Below, in pieces: positions 15,401-27,299 of a stretch of DNA of 64,000 nt. The DNA is from Ciona intestinalis (taxonomy: Eukaryota > Chordata > Ascidiacea > Phlebobranchia > Cionidae), in contig NC_020169.2 in NCBI RefSeq assembly GCF_000224145.3, positions 292,257 through 356,256 on the forward strand, read 5' to 3'. The notes beneath the pieces were generated by a model. That model saw only the letters and a program-made list of their open reading frames with translations, was not told where the DNA came from and did not search any database. Position numbers and translations under genes: made by a program. The number at the start of each line of letters is the position of its first letter. The first letter of the stretch is position 1.

Positions 15401-18400
15401 TGTCTATTAAAAGTCCTAGAAACTTTTGTGTGTCATAAACAATTTAGAAAATCCAAGTGTAACATGATAGTAAAAATTTTGATATAGCTGATATAAAAAA
15501 AATAACCATCTAGTTTATAAAATGTTATTTTTATGTTGTTTTGTTATATATGTTCAGATTGTCCTGTATTATTACCAAACTGGAATCTCACCCGGTCAAA
15601 CGGATGTAGTTTTAACAACAAACAATGAATTTTCATTGATGGCTTCAATAACAAATAATGGGGATTCAAACTGGAAAGCATTAGCACTGGATATTGGTAA
15701 ACAAGTATACACATTCCAGGTAAATATTGTATTATTATATTTAATTATAAAAGTATTTGCAGTAAACAAATCAATCAACCTCATATCTAGTGAAAAAATG
15801 TATAAAACATGAACTATATTTAAATATAAACACGAATCTTATGGTTATTTTATTTAATCTATGCTTTAAAGTTGCATTGACAGATAACCCGGTTTTGGTT
15901 AAACAGCAATATATTTAACTACATGAGTCTTGTGAAAAGCTCTGTTAGACATCTAACATGCCTGAAAGCAACAGCATGTATACATCACTTGTAGTTTTAT
16001 AACCTCTCACCCCAGTGTTTGGGTTTCTTACCACTGCTGATGGTAATCTCTTTATTGAAGTTGAAACTAAGTGTGGTGATTTATGTGTTTGGTTAAAAAA
16101 CCTAGTTGTTAAAGAATATTTTGTACCTAGTTTGATATTAATATATTCCCTATTACTGTTATTAAAAGTAAATTGTGATCTGTTTTAGATATCTATAACA
16201 AAAGTAGATGAAGGATATGATGGGATTACTGCCATTGATGATGTGAATTTCATTGGATGCAACACACCACTACCATCATCATGTAACCCTGCTAATCAGT
16301 TTCAATGTACCACCACACATGTGTGTGTAGACCAACATGATAATATATGCGACGGTGTGGATGATTGTGGAGATTACTCTGATGAATCAGGCTGTCGTAA
16401 GTTGCCTTTTTTACTCCTTGTGTTCTACTTTTATTTGCCACATTTTCTAACTTTAAAAAAAACCTAATAATTAAAACACAAGAAAATATTGTAAAAGTAT
16501 GTTCCTTAAAACACACTCGAACAAAAACTGTTAAAGAAAGTAAAAAAACGAGTGGTTGTGGAGCCAACCAACAGTACCTCACATTTTAGAGAAATTTGCA
16601 TGATACAGAAATAGAATAGAATGAAACAGAAAAGTAAAATAATATTGAAGATATTGTTTGTGTAGTTATATAGTTTTTGTGTAGAAACAGAACATTGTGT
16701 GTTATAATTTCTTCGATTGAAAAGTTACGTATATTTAATAAAAAAATATATTTATAGAAACCACATTCATTACTACTTTTGAAACTGGATTAAATGGTTG
16801 GAGCCAAGATAATATTGATGAGTTTGACTGGACATTACAATCTAAATATTCAGAAACTACAACAGGTTTGGCTTTGAATTAATTATTAAGTTTAAATGAT
16901 TTGCTAAATGTATGTGTATGTATGTATGGCAGGACCATACCAAAGTGTTTAGTGTGCTTTCTTCTTAACCCTAGGCTACTAGATTCCAGGCTTAACACTG
17001 TGGGCATGCATGTCCTAGGGCAAGACACAATTGCTTCAACTCAGTGACCATTACAGGGTTGTCAAAATTAAAATTCTATCAAATAATAAACCAACCAAAA
17101 AGAAGACAAAAAGTGACTTTAAATAATTGATTTAATCATGTTGTTAGGACCTTTAAGAGATCACACACTTTCGAACAAGTTTGGAAATTACGTTGTCATG
17201 TCATCAGCATCACAAACGGCTGGTGATAGAGCATGGTTGAATAGTTCTCCAATGCAAAGTAGAACAAACTGTGAGGTAATGTGGATTTATATTCTTTCCT
17301 TACAATTGCAAACAATCGGAAGCTGTCGAATTTATGGGTTGTAGGTTGGGGTTTAGGAGGTTTCAGTTGGGGAACACTGAAGGGCCAGGAAACATTATGA
17401 TATTTATGAAAGAGTTTTGGCGTTAACTTATAGAATATGGATTTACAAAGATTGTTGAGTTCGTAACAGATTAATATGATGCAGGTTTGCTCTAAATCCA
17501 AAAATGCTATCGGTTTGGGTTTTAATATTGCCGGTTCAGAATTCGTATTTCTTATTATTTTTATGAAATTTACTTTTTTAGCTTCGATTCTGGTTTTACA
17601 TGAATGGTCCAGACGTCTACAGACTTTCTGTATATACTCGAATAAATACTAACGGTGGGTTTAATCATTTGAAAGACTTTATTGGGGAACCAACTGACAA
17701 CATGTTGTGGCAGCGTGCTGTTATACCACTGATTGTGGATGATCCGTTTGTGGTAAGTTAGTAGACATACTTGTAACTTTCAAACTCTATTCTGTACTGG
17801 AGAATATTTATTTGAAACATTGGTTTGCCTAAATATTTCAATATTGGTGAATAATCTGTATCTTAGCATCCCATTTTGATTAAATAGCAAGTTAAAACAT
17901 TTATTTATATATCTAATAGTATACATGGTTTTTAGGTTGTAATTGAAGGTGTTGTTGGATACGGAAATGTTGGTTTTATTGCAATTGATGATGTTTCATT
18001 CTCAACTGAGTGTTCAACTTATAATGGTAAGTTATTTATACAACCAGTGTTTATTTTGCATGAATGTACCTTTATAGGTTGTGGATGTGTGTTTGGGCTA
18101 GATACTCAACGTAAATTGTTCTACCCACTGGTCACTAAGTGGTTAGCCAGAATTGGATAGAATGCTTCTGTTATAACTTTCGTTATTGCAAATGGTGTTG
18201 CTCTACCATAAAGAGTGTAATTTATGTATTCATTGTACCATAAATTATATATCCTGATACCGTCATAACCTTTGTGCCCATTCATCCTTGTGGTTATTCA
18301 CTAACTTATCTTATATTCTATTAATCTATTCTAATACTTCCAGGAGTTCTCCCCACATTACCCAATGGTGGCACACCATCTGAACCCAACCCCCCATCAT

Positions 18401-21400
18401 CGTGTGATGAAAGTATTGAGTTTTCATGCAGAATAAACTCAGGAGCGAACTGTGTGTCTTTGGATAAAGTTTGTGACTTTAGATCAGATTGTCAGGATGG
18501 CTCAGATGAGTCAACGTGTGGTAAGTTTGTTTTATCAATAAATTTTGGGACTATAATCAGTGCTGTTGATTAAGAAGTGAAATTTTAAAGTATACAATTC
18601 GAAGTGACAATTCCTAACCCTTAACCAATAGTCCTATGAATCCTATATCTTTCATTTTTTCCACTAAATCTGCCTGGTTTTAGTAGTTAACTTATTATTT
18701 TTTATTTTAAACAACTATATTTCACTACAGTCAGCAAGAAATGTGACTTTGAATCTGGATGGTGCGGTTGGACTTCAGGAACCCAAATGTAAGAATGTAA
18801 TAACCGCTTGGATTTAATATTTTTATTTATTTTACATTATTTCAGCCAAACAATGGATGATACAAACGTATACAGCTGGAAGAAGGGCAAAGGAAGTACT
18901 TTACTTCCAAATGAAAATGGGAAAAGACCTGGAACTGATCATACACAATCTACTGCATCTGGATTTTATATTTATGCTGATTCAAACCAGGCATCATCTA
19001 ACTCTACTGCTCAGGTTGTTTGTTTTATTTGTGCTTACTATAAATTAGAGCACTTGTTTTCTAACTGTGGTATACTTAGTTCGAAGCTTAATGCTGCTGT
19101 CATTGCAGTTTTGTGTGTGCATACACTTACAACAATTGCTTTAGCCCATTGGTCTCTATTGTCTAAATTAACATTCACTCCTGAAAAAAACGCACCGTGG
19201 CCACCAGCCTAACAAACAGCAGCTTAGCACAAACTTACAAACATGGTAACTACTGGCGACACATGGTGTATAAAGCCACCACATATGGTGTGAAATAGAG
19301 CGTTCATGTTATATATCAGAACTACCATGCAAAATTGAACAAGTGATGATTATTAATTTGTATAAATACAGTTATTTTCAACTATGATCGCAAAATCTGG
19401 TTCTCAATGTACACTGAGATTTTTCTACTGGATGGGATCAAAAGCAACCGACCAAGTTGGTTCACTTCATATAGTTGCTGTGAATAACCAAGGAACACGA
19501 CTTGAACTTGTTGAAGTCCAACGTGTACAAGTTAATCAATGGTCAGAAGCACGAGCTTTGATAGGATCGCTTGTTAATTTCCAGGTATTTAGGGTAAAAT
19601 ATAAAATTTGGGTTTTTTAGCAGCAGAAAATAAGTTTTCTGTCAGAGCCCATGGCACAGTTTAATATTTGATAGTTTCCAAGTAGGCAGCATATTATATC
19701 TTTTAAACTTGCCTCACTATGTTAAGATCTGTAGGGCTATTTATTCCTTTATTTAAAAAGAGATGCAAAGGCAAAGGATTAACAAATATATAAATACTGA
19801 TATTCATTTTATCATTTGTAGATTGTGATTGAAGCAAGGGCACAAAATATGAACGATGTTGATATCTCTGTTGATGACTTGGAGTTTATGGATTGTTCAC
19901 CAAATATACCATCTACAAGTGGATGTGCATCAACACAGTTTACATGCGCTAACCTTGTAATTATTATAATAAATGTTCAGTTACTTGACATTAAGTCCTC
20001 TTTTATAGGTGTGTATTGACCAGTCAGTAATTTGTGATTATGCTGATGATTGTGGAGATGCAAGTGATGAAGTACAAGCACTCTGTTACCAAAAATTCCC
20101 AAGGTATTTTATTCAATGTTTTGTACAAATAAAGTTAAACATAGCATTGTATAAGGATGACATAATTTGTTCTGTTGTTCCAGATGCAACTTTGAACAAG
20201 ATTTGTGTCAATTTGAACGAGAATTTGTTGACTTTCAATGGCAGCTATCAACACCAGCTATGGTTGTTGATGGTACGTTACAACCAGCATATGACCATAC
20301 TCTACATGGACCACAAGGTCATTACTTGCTAGCTGACCCCATGACATCAACTGATCCATCACATAATGGGAAAGCAAGAATTGGAACTCCAGGTAAATAT
20401 TTGACCCTTTATGAGGCTTGATTTCAATGTTTGGTTAAAATATTTAAAAAAATGCTGTCTAATATTAATTAAAATTGTATGTTTAAATAATGACTCTCAA
20501 AACTGTGTGAGATTTATAGCTACGTGAAATCTATAATCACTACTAGCGTACTTATGTTTCAACATTCTTGTTTTTTCTTGTCAGGGTTGTTCAGATCAAC
20601 TTCTCTATATTGTGTTGTTCGATTCTACTACCATGTGATGTCAACTAGTGATGTGTTGAAGATTTACACACGCACTGCGTGGACATCCAACCCAACAACT
20701 GGTCTCAACCTTGTCTACACAAACACAGATGATGCTAATTATGCTGGACCTGGTAACTTCTGGCAAAGAGCTGATGTAACTGTTGCAGCACCCACTGATT
20801 TCCAAGGTAACACTTTATAGCATTGTAACATTGGAGCTCGTGCTCCTCGTATCGTGGTTGTTCATTGTTGAAGACTTATTTTGGACTTGTATGTACCTGG
20901 CCAAGACAATTAACGCTATAGTGTTTGCAAATGTCAAAATCGAATTTATTTTTTCAGTTATTTTTGAAGCAAGTCACACAACTGGTGAATTCACACCATC
21001 CATAGCTATTGATGATATCAGCTTTAGTGATGGTTGTGCATATGATGCGTCGGGTGAGCATGGGGTCATCCCCACAGCCCCACCCCAACCCTCTGAATGC
21101 GGGGATGGTTATTACCCATGCGCTGCGGGTGGTTGCTATGATAACTCACAAAGATGTGACTTTCTTGATGAATGTAAAGACTCACAACCTCCTAATGCAC
21201 CGTCAGATGAAAAATCTTGTGGTTAGTAACGTCATATTAATATATTGACTGCTGCTGAACTACATAACATAAGTTATTTGTATGTTGGTAAAGCACTTAC
21301 GCCCTTGGTCCAATAAGTGGTGGAAACATTTGTCATAATGACACACTAAAAGTTTTTTTAATGTATGTTCTTGTCTCTTTTGCATATTCTTCACGACTCT

Positions 21401-24400
21401 GTAATTATCTATAACTGAAAAGAAAAACCATGTTATGTTATTTTGGTCTCAGTAAATAAAAAGATTAGTTTTGTAAAATTAATTTTAAAACATGATATTT
21501 TCAGGATCATCATGTACATTTGATAACGATGGTTGTGGATGGACAAACTCTAAGTCAGCAACTTATAATTTTGATTGGTCAAGATCCAGTTCTTCAGGTC
21601 CAGGTTCTGATCATACATCCGGGTAAGTTTTACTTGAATAATGTTGTTTAAATTGAAACAATGACTCCAAATAATTCGATGCTGTAATGTAACTTGCTTT
21701 ATCCTTACGTGACCCGAAAAAGACAGTCGGTATGACACGGGTGTTCTGTTTCATGCACCTTGTGCCAGCTTACGATACCATGTATGTTACTTTGTGTTTA
21801 TTGTTTTTATGTATATTGTATGGATGACAGTTTAAACAACCCATTAATGACCCCTTTGGAGTAAAGTCACATATGCCCACAATGGTAGCAGCAAACAGCC
21901 CTGAACCCTTTACTTCGGGGCTAGGATGCGTGCATGCTAACCAACTGCTGTAGGGAGTGGCTAGACATTCGCCTTGTAACCAAACCACAGAGGGTTCAAC
22001 CCTCAATGCTCTCATTGCGGACATGAGTCTCCTTAAGCAAAGTTTAATTTCTCCAACCCACTGCTCCCTTATGAGTCGTACACATTGCCAGACATACTAA
22101 GAAAGTTATTGACTCCTACAGTTGCAAACTTAAGTTTTTATAACATTCGTCAACAGGCGCATAAATTAGATAACCCCATTATCCACCACTCCGGATTAAA
22201 AAAGTGACGTTTATCATTCTCTTTATACAGGTCTGGTTCATACATGGTTGTAACAACTGGGCCACAAACCAATGTTGGATCAAAAGCTCACCTTATCACT
22301 GATGTATACCATAGATCTGCTGCAAGTTGTAAGATGAATTTTTACTACAACATGAACTCCAACGATAATCAGGTGAATAATTGTTTAAAAATAACTCCAC
22401 ATGAACCCTAAACTGACAAAGTCAGTTTGTTCCAGTGGTTCCCATGGGTTAAACTTTTCTATTAACCCATGCGCTTTTTAGCTTTTCTAAACATCCCATT
22501 CTTTGAGTTACAAACCCACCATTTGCCCAGAAAAGTAGCTTTAGTCTCTTAGAACAGTTTGTCTCTTGCGCACCGTAACGTTCCTTACTTACCAACGAAA
22601 GATATGCTCCTGCTTGTTTAAAATATTTCACCCATATAATTTTAGCTTCTATTGTCAAGTTATTATCTCTTACTGATTAGCTTCTTATGACAACACTTCT
22701 GATTATGGGCTTTGGATTGTCTGGATGGCGTTAAAATTAGTAGTGTTCCTATCAATTATATAAGATGTTTGAACAAAAATTTTTTTTTTATTGTTCAACT
22801 TCTTTTCAGAATTCTGATATTGGAATGCTTCATGTAATAATCAAGTCTTCATTGGGTGCAAATCTTGTTTTGAATATACCTGGAAGCCAAGGCAATACAT
22901 GGACACAGAGTATAGTTCCTGTTGGACAAAACAGGTATGTTCATCTTTTATATATGTATATATATCAATGCCTGTTATAAGTAACATCAGTTGAAAGTTA
23001 AAAGAAGGACACATTTAGGAAATGACACATAATAAACAAAGGGATATTTGAAAAAAGGGGGAAATTTTCTTTTTTTTTTGCTACTTTAATGACAACAGTA
23101 ATTTGGTTCTGCCTGATTGAACAACTATGGGTTAATTCGTTGTTTTTTAAACAGAGATTTTGAGATTGTGTTTGAAGTTGAAAATGGGAAAGCCAGTGGA
23201 TATGTTGCAATAGATGATGTTACTTTCAATGACTGTGGTGACCAATCATCAGGTCATGTATGCGATGCTAATGCATTTACATGCGCAGATGGTCAATGCA
23301 TATTCTCTGATGAGGTTAGTCTCAATATTCCAATTTTAACAAAAATAAAAATGGAAGCCAAATCCAATTTAGGTCTACTATGTATCCTTGTGTGGTGGGG
23401 CTACAAAGAAGTTATACCCTGTGTGTCATATTGTCCACCATATGTGGTGGCTTCATACACCACTGTCAATCATTCGAGTTAAAAAATAAGCAACATTTCG
23501 TGTGCCAGACCTCATAAATTAAAATCTTCTTATATCCTATATCCCTTCATTTAGGTATGCGATATGAGAAATGATTGTGATGATGGAAGTGATGAACTTA
23601 CATGCCCATTACATGATGGAGATTGTACATTTGATGGACAAGCATGGGGTGGAACCAGTGGTTGCAAGTATGTTCAAAACCAAGATGATAATGGTGATTG
23701 GCAATTATCTGATGGGACAGGTAGGAAACATTTGTTTTACTAGTTTTATGTGGTAGCAATACCTGGCTGGATAAACATGGTACTGGCAATCAACATAAAT
23801 GTATTGATTGAAGCTGTGTTAACCCTCCTATTAACCAAAGAAAGTAATGTTAACTCGATCATAACACCTCACCTTATCTTGCTTTATGTAAAACATTTTT
23901 AGGTTTTTAAGAAATGAATTTCTTTCAGGTCTAAGTAATGGAAACCCTGTCACAAGTGGACCATCTATGGACCATACACCATCTGCTGGTGGTTATTTCG
24001 CAATGGTTGATGTAACCTCCCTTCCACCTGGTTCAGTGGTTAGGTTCACCACATCAAAAGCAATGCCTGCAAGTACAGACATCTGTACAATTCGATTTTG
24101 GTATTTTATGTCAGGTGTGTTGATTGGAATTTTATTTATTTATCTTTGTTCGACTAAATAGCCTTATATACCTTGGGCCCACTTCTAAGGTGATTGTTTT
24201 TTTCAATTCAGACAACCCATTAGTGACCACTGGGTTTGAGTAATCACTGAAAAAAATGTTTTTCTTAAATGGACAAACAACTTTATTTGTAGCAGCATTG
24301 TTAATAGTAATGTGCTGAAAGTGTTGGTTCCAAGCCTAACGATACCATTATTAAAAGTATGTAAAATATACAACACAGGTGTTTTGTTTCACACACCTGT

Positions 24401-27183
24401 TGCTTACAAGTTACCATATATGTAGCTTTGGAAAGAATTATTTTGTAGAGGTTTTTTTTATTCAATTGTTATGTATGGTGACAATCTAAACAATCCATAA
24501 GTGACCAATGGGTCGGAGCAATCGTTGTGTGTAGCTTAAAGACAAACACGCCGACAAGGTAGCAACATCGAGCCTGTAAACTATTGGCTGTGCTACTACT
24601 TTACCACAACCCTAAACAATGTGTGTCCTTAACTATAATTGCAACCCAGCAATCACTGATTAATTGTCCAAATTATCAGAAAGGCAGAACTAAACAAATT
24701 AATAAAAATACATACAATGATATAACACAGTTGTTTTAAATATAGGAACTGAGTTATCCACAATATTACGAACATATGTTGTTGAAAGCACTGGCACACG
24801 TCTACTTACTTCATCTTTCTATGGAAATACTGGATCCAGTGATTGGCAATATGCATCAGTAGTTGTGAGCAGTAATAATTTATTCCGAGTTGAATTTGAG
24901 GCTGAAACTGGCAATTATGCCTCAAGTGGCGGAGTGATTGCAGTTGATGATGTCACATTCACTGATGCATGTCGTGAAGGTAATATGATGCATATTATAG
25001 GAGAGATTTATTTGTTAGATATTATACACGTTGTCTGCTGTAGTTTTGACACAAACTTCAGTAAAGTTTGTACATAGCACATATGTGCACTAAATTTGAA
25101 CATGTGTTGTAAACTACAGTGCCAACTCAGTTATGGTACCTTGTTTAAATAGAATTTCATAATCTGTTTGTCCGCTAAGTAGCTTACATGAAGTAAAAAT
25201 GATATAAAAACAAATGTTAAGCAATGCTCATATAAATGTATAACAGATTGAATAAATAATGTATCATATAAATATAAACACCAGGTGTGTTGACATTACA
25301 GGACACACAGCCACTGCCCCACCCATACACTGCACAACAACCCAGTTCTCATGTTCAAACAATGGTGTGTTGGAGTGTATGCCAAACTCATATATATGTG
25401 ATGGTTTTGTTGACTGCAGTGATGGTACAGATGAAGTTGGGTGTGCACCTGTCACTAACCCTGGAACAACACCACAACAACATACTGGGAAATGTAAAGA
25501 TAATGAGGTATTGTATTTTGAACTATGATGATCACTTGTTTATCTTTGGTGGTAGAACAATTATTACATGAGTGTTTTATTCCATACTAAGTTTGATAGC
25601 TTGATGCACCTTATGCCAATAATAAAATTAACCATTTTTTTTCTTCATCACTGAAATGTTTAACAGTCCATAAGTGACTCTTATTTTTGAATAATGGTAG
25701 TTTAAATTTGAATCTTTTGCTCTGCATTGCAGTTCCGATGTTCAAACGACGCTTGTATAAGTGGTTTGTTAGTTTGCGATGGCGTGGCTGATTGTAACAA
25801 TGGAGATGATGAAAAGAGTTGCCCAGTCATCACTTGCTCTGTTGGTCAGTTTTACTGCAATGATAATGGTGGGAGTTGCCTTTCTTCATCTTTACAATGC
25901 GATGGTCAAGTGGATTGTATGGCGTATAATGTAAGTAACATGTGGTACATCTATATACCCCAATAATTTTAGGAATGGTGTTCCATCCTTACAATAGGAC
26001 AGTTCAATAGTTATAACAAACACATACATATAATTAAATGATTTAAAGGAACACAGTCACTAATGTGCCAGTTATAATTTGTTTTGCATTATATTAACAG
26101 GCAGATGAAAGCTTATGTGGCATGTGTCCAATGAACTACTGTCAAAACAACGGTCAATGTAAGTTAGCAACACATGGAGCCCCATATTGTCAATGTTTAA
26201 CTGACTATGTTGGAATGAGGTGCAACGTGTATAAACCGGATACTGGTAACCCTACATCTACCAGTCTAAGTGGAGGTAAGTTAATCTTTCATAAATAAAT
26301 GTAACAGGGTTCCGCAAACTTAATCAACCAAAATCCAGTTGTTTCACTAATTATTATTCATGTTTTTTTCTTGTTTTTTTTTGAAATTTTTTTTGAAATG
26401 TTTTTAAGTTTTTGCACAAGTTTTGAAATGTGTTGGGAAAAGACTAAATGACATCAGTTTTTGAAATTTTCATGTAATGCAAACCGAGAGGATACACAAT
26501 AACTCTAAAAAGTTTGAAAACCTCCTTAAAATTAAATTTCCTATATTTAACATAAGGTTTCCCGCAGGTTCTGTTGCTGGTATTGTGATTGGATGTATCC
26601 TAGGTGTCACCATGCTTGTAGTTGCTGCATACTTTTATATTACAAGAGAAAGAAGATTGTAAGTGATGATAATTGTCGCATTATAGAAAAAAATATTTGG
26701 AAATAAATTTGTATCGCCTAATGAATATTTTATAAACAAATTGTTATGTCTGTAGTACTATAGCAAAAAATCTTGTTTTTTATAGTCTACTATATACCAT
26801 AATCAAGCTTAATATTTGGGTTTATTACCAATTAATTTGTTCCTAATATTTGGATTACGGTAATGCAATTGAGAAGCATTGGTCTATTTGAATAAAAAAA
26901 TTATAGTCATGTGATATAAACTTACTTTCTGAACAGCCGGAGTAAACTGGATCATACCGGTTATGACAACCCAATACTATATGACACAACACCATATGGT
27001 TCATCTAGTTTTGGAACTGAAATGACAAGCACAAGCGGTGCTACTGCTATGAGAGAAATACCTTCACCAAGTGGGATATCCAACCCTGGTTTCAATGATT
27101 CAGACTTACAAACATTTGGACAATCTAATGATATATATGCAACTGTTCAAAAACCTTCCAAACATGATGATAGTAATGCATAA
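115..27183 (+). CDS. MALRD1/DIET1-like giant MAM and LDL-receptor class A domain membrane protein (5' end outside window)
   Basis: Sixty-two exons can be chained from 115-266 to the stop at 27181-27183, about 9.9 kb of coding sequence (roughly 3,290 codons). The layout is [MAM-LDLa] repeated, then three LDLa modules, one EGF-like module, a single membrane segment (26568-26658) and an 81-residue tail with NPILY and NPGF. Each MAM shows the family marks: CxFE..C.W, FDW, DHT, FYYHMYG, and a closing IAIDDI/IAVDDV. LDLa modules end in DCxDxSDE. This order matches MALRD1 (DIET1), which in mammals acts in enterocytes on FGF15/19 and bile acid control; only the architecture is evidence here. The signal peptide and first domains lie upstream. 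Introns are mostly 150-900 bp, one carrying a 0.9-kb hAT. One exon has an in-frame TGA (1058-1060), probably a missing T. Orthology to MALRD1 rather than another MAM/LDLa protein is likely but unproven. Confidence 0.9.
465..1683 (+). other. MAM domain 1, with an in-frame stop
   Basis: Exons 465-603, 933-1093, 1148-1272 and the start of 1613-1850. No LDLa module separates it from the preceding MAM. In 933-1093 the frame reads TGT then TGA (1058-1060). Adding one base there restores a normal MAM reading (LTFYSHVYG) and the correct phase for the next exon, so a single-base deletion or base-call error is the simplest explanation. Confidence 0.8.
1684..3650 (+). other. MAM domain 2 plus LDLa module 1
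   Basis: Exons 1613-1850 (shared with MAM1), 2075-2193, 2383-2578 and 3464-3650. [10 protein letters not shown] opens the MAM and ADIAIDDI closes it. The LDLa has [18 protein letters not shown], with a weakened acidic motif. The 0.9-kb intron 2579-3463 shows no feature I can name. Confidence 0.85.
3966..5375 (+). other. MAM domain 3 plus LDLa module 2
   Basis: Exons 3966-4069, 4389-4558, 4807-4957 and 5214-5375. The MAM shows [10 protein letters not shown] and GDIAIDDI. The LDLa shows FQCDRGACV and [14 protein letters not shown], and its last Cys comes from the next exon. The first intron carries a SINE. Confidence 0.88.
4130..4345 (+). mobile_element. tRNA-derived SINE in a MALRD1-like intron
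   Basis: Shares with 41950-42270 the stretch around GCTGCTACCATTGTGGGCGT and GGGCAAGACACTTA. The 5' part has tRNA-promoter-like boxes (TGGTTAGTGCTG, then GTGTTCAATGCTC). Confidence 0.75.
5576..7060 (+). other. MAM domain 4 plus LDLa module 3
   Basis: Exons 5576-5773, 5945-6177, 6553-6757 and the start of 7032-7202. [17 protein letters not shown] and GDIAIDDI are clear. A Thr-rich linker (TTVATTTES) precedes the LDLa, which is split by an intron after [10 protein letters not shown]. Its second half ([11 protein letters not shown]) is weak. Confidence 0.85.
7061..8518 (+). other. MAM domain 5 plus LDLa module 4
   Basis: Exons 7032-7202, 7542-7723, 7995-8112 and 8344-8518. [12 protein letters not shown] opens the MAM; the close is divergent (SAALDDISF). 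The LDLa reads FACTTGSC then [16 protein letters not shown], with intact calcium-site acids. Confidence 0.86.
8807..10450 (+). other. MAM domain 6 plus LDLa module 5
   Basis: Exons 8807-8978, 9475-9591, 9651-9749, 10011-10184 and 10412-10601. The MAM opening ([11 protein letters not shown]) is divergent and lacks a clear FDW. It closes with [13 protein letters not shown]. The LDLa is split: NLPCDNGYC in one exon, [12 protein letters not shown] in the next. Confidence 0.82.
10451..12910 (+). other. MAM domain 7 plus LDLa module 6
   Basis: Exons 10412-10601, 10774-10876, 12045-12198, 12443-12567 and 12817-12974. The intron between the second and third of these (10877-12044) is long because it contains a hAT-type transposon. 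The LDLa reads [15 protein letters not shown] then DCCDATDEN. Confidence 0.84.
10941..11844. mobile_element. Non-autonomous hAT-type DNA transposon in a MALRD1-like intron
   Basis: Perfect 15-bp terminal inverted repeats (CAGGCGTGCCCAACC) bound a 904-bp element. It is flanked by an exact 8-bp target duplication, ATCCAGGG (10933-10940 and 11845-11852). Eight-bp duplications and CAG ends are typical of hAT. No transposase frame is visible inside. Confidence 0.93.
12911..14557 (+). other. MAM domain 8 plus LDLa module 7
   Basis: Exons 12817-12974, 13406-13571, 13763-13919, 14242-14314 and 14372-14557. [10 protein letters not shown] opens and [12 protein letters not shown] closes the MAM. The junction with the LDLa is cut by a very short intron (14315-14371, 57 bp). 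LDLa acids: [16 protein letters not shown]. Confidence 0.84.
14730..16396 (+). other. MAM domain 9 plus LDLa module 8
   Basis: Exons 14730-14856, 15135-15270, 15558-15719 and 16189-16396. MAM marks: [19 protein letters not shown], then [10 protein letters not shown]. LDLa: [10 protein letters not shown] and [17 protein letters not shown]. Confidence 0.86.
16758..18520 (+). other. MAM domain 10 plus LDLa module 9
   Basis: Exons 16758-16865, 17148-17275, 17582-17752, 17936-18026 and 18344-18520. The first exon lacks the usual opening Cys pair ([12 protein letters not shown]), so one conserved disulfide is probably missing. The close is [11 protein letters not shown]. LDLa: [16 protein letters not shown], after a Pro-rich linker. 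Confidence 0.84.
16925..17080 (+). mobile_element. Decayed SINE fragment
   Basis: GGCATGCATGTCCTAGGGCAA then CTTCAACTCAGTGACCATTA resemble the SINE core. It lies in the intron before exon 17148-17275. Confidence 0.45.
18731..20103 (+). other. MAM domain 11 plus LDLa module 10
   Basis: Exons 18731-18788, 18846-19014, 19372-19584, 19822-19956 and 20009-20103. The opening exon is only 58 nt. The MAM end is divergent ([13 protein letters not shown]). The LDLa is interrupted by a 52-bp intron (19957-20008) and reads FTCANLVC then [13 protein letters not shown]. Confidence 0.84.
20184..21221 (+). other. MAM domain 12 plus LDLa module 11
   Basis: Exons 20184-20392, 20585-20806 and 20958-21221. At 20585 the upstream of two adjacent acceptors (tcag at 20581-20584) keeps the frame. 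[13 protein letters not shown] closes the MAM. A Pro-rich linker leads to the LDLa ([19 protein letters not shown]). Confidence 0.86.
21505..23605 (+). other. MAM domain 13 plus LDLa module 12
   Basis: Exons 21505-21622, 22231-22372, 22810-22934, 23155-23315 and 23555-23720. [19 protein letters not shown] and YVAIDDVTF are clear. The LDLa is split by an intron after CIFSDE and completes as [17 protein letters not shown]. The intron 21623-22230 holds SINE fragments. Confidence 0.85.
21745..22115. mobile_element. SINE fragments in opposite orientations
   Basis: The first part (to about 21960) is the same SINE on the minus strand (CAATGGTAGCAGC; GACAGTTTAAACAACCCATT). The second part is a plus-strand fragment (GGGTTCAACCCTC, then TCTCCAACCCACTG). 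Both lie in the intron 21623-22230. Confidence 0.65.
23606..24979 (+). other. MAM domain 14 (last MAM)
   Basis: Exons 23555-23720, 23929-24114 and 24746-24979. It opens with [11 protein letters not shown], has MDHTPSAGG and IRFWYFMS, and closes with [13 protein letters not shown]. It is the last MAM before the membrane-proximal LDLa cluster. Confidence 0.86.
24190..24690. mobile_element. Cluster of decayed SINE fragments
   Basis: Two minus-strand pieces (24200-24245 and 24375-24600) and one plus-strand piece (24600-24685, AACCCAGCAATCACTGATTA) of the SINE family fill most of the intron before exon 24746-24979. Confidence 0.6.
25302..27183 (+). other. Three LDLa modules, EGF-like module, membrane segment and cytoplasmic tail
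   Basis: Exons 25302-25507, 25733-25930, 26101-26275, 26568-26658 and 26937-27183. LDLa 13 has [16 protein letters not shown], LDLa 14 [16 protein letters not shown], and LDLa 15 [17 protein letters not shown] across an intron. Then comes an EGF-like module ([25 protein letters not shown]), a hydrophobic segment starting [14 protein letters not shown], and basic RERRL as stop-transfer. The tail is rich in Ser/Thr with NPILY, NPGF and DIYATV, which could bind adaptor or SH2/PTB domains; that is inference. Confidence 0.88.
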
Positions 27184-27263
27184 TTACTAACATTCTTTTC
27201 TCATTTTTGTTGTTTAATTTTATACTATTATTATTTTTAGCTCAATAATTTATATTATAATGC

Positions 27264-27269
27264 AATAAA
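27264..27269 (+). terminator. Polyadenylation signal of the MALRD1-like gene
   Basis: A canonical AATAAA lies about 80 nt after the stop at 27183. It fits a short 3' UTR and agrees with the annotated end of the gene. Confidence 0.75.
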
Positions 27270-27299
27270 CGTTGACATAACACTGTGTGTTTAATTGCG

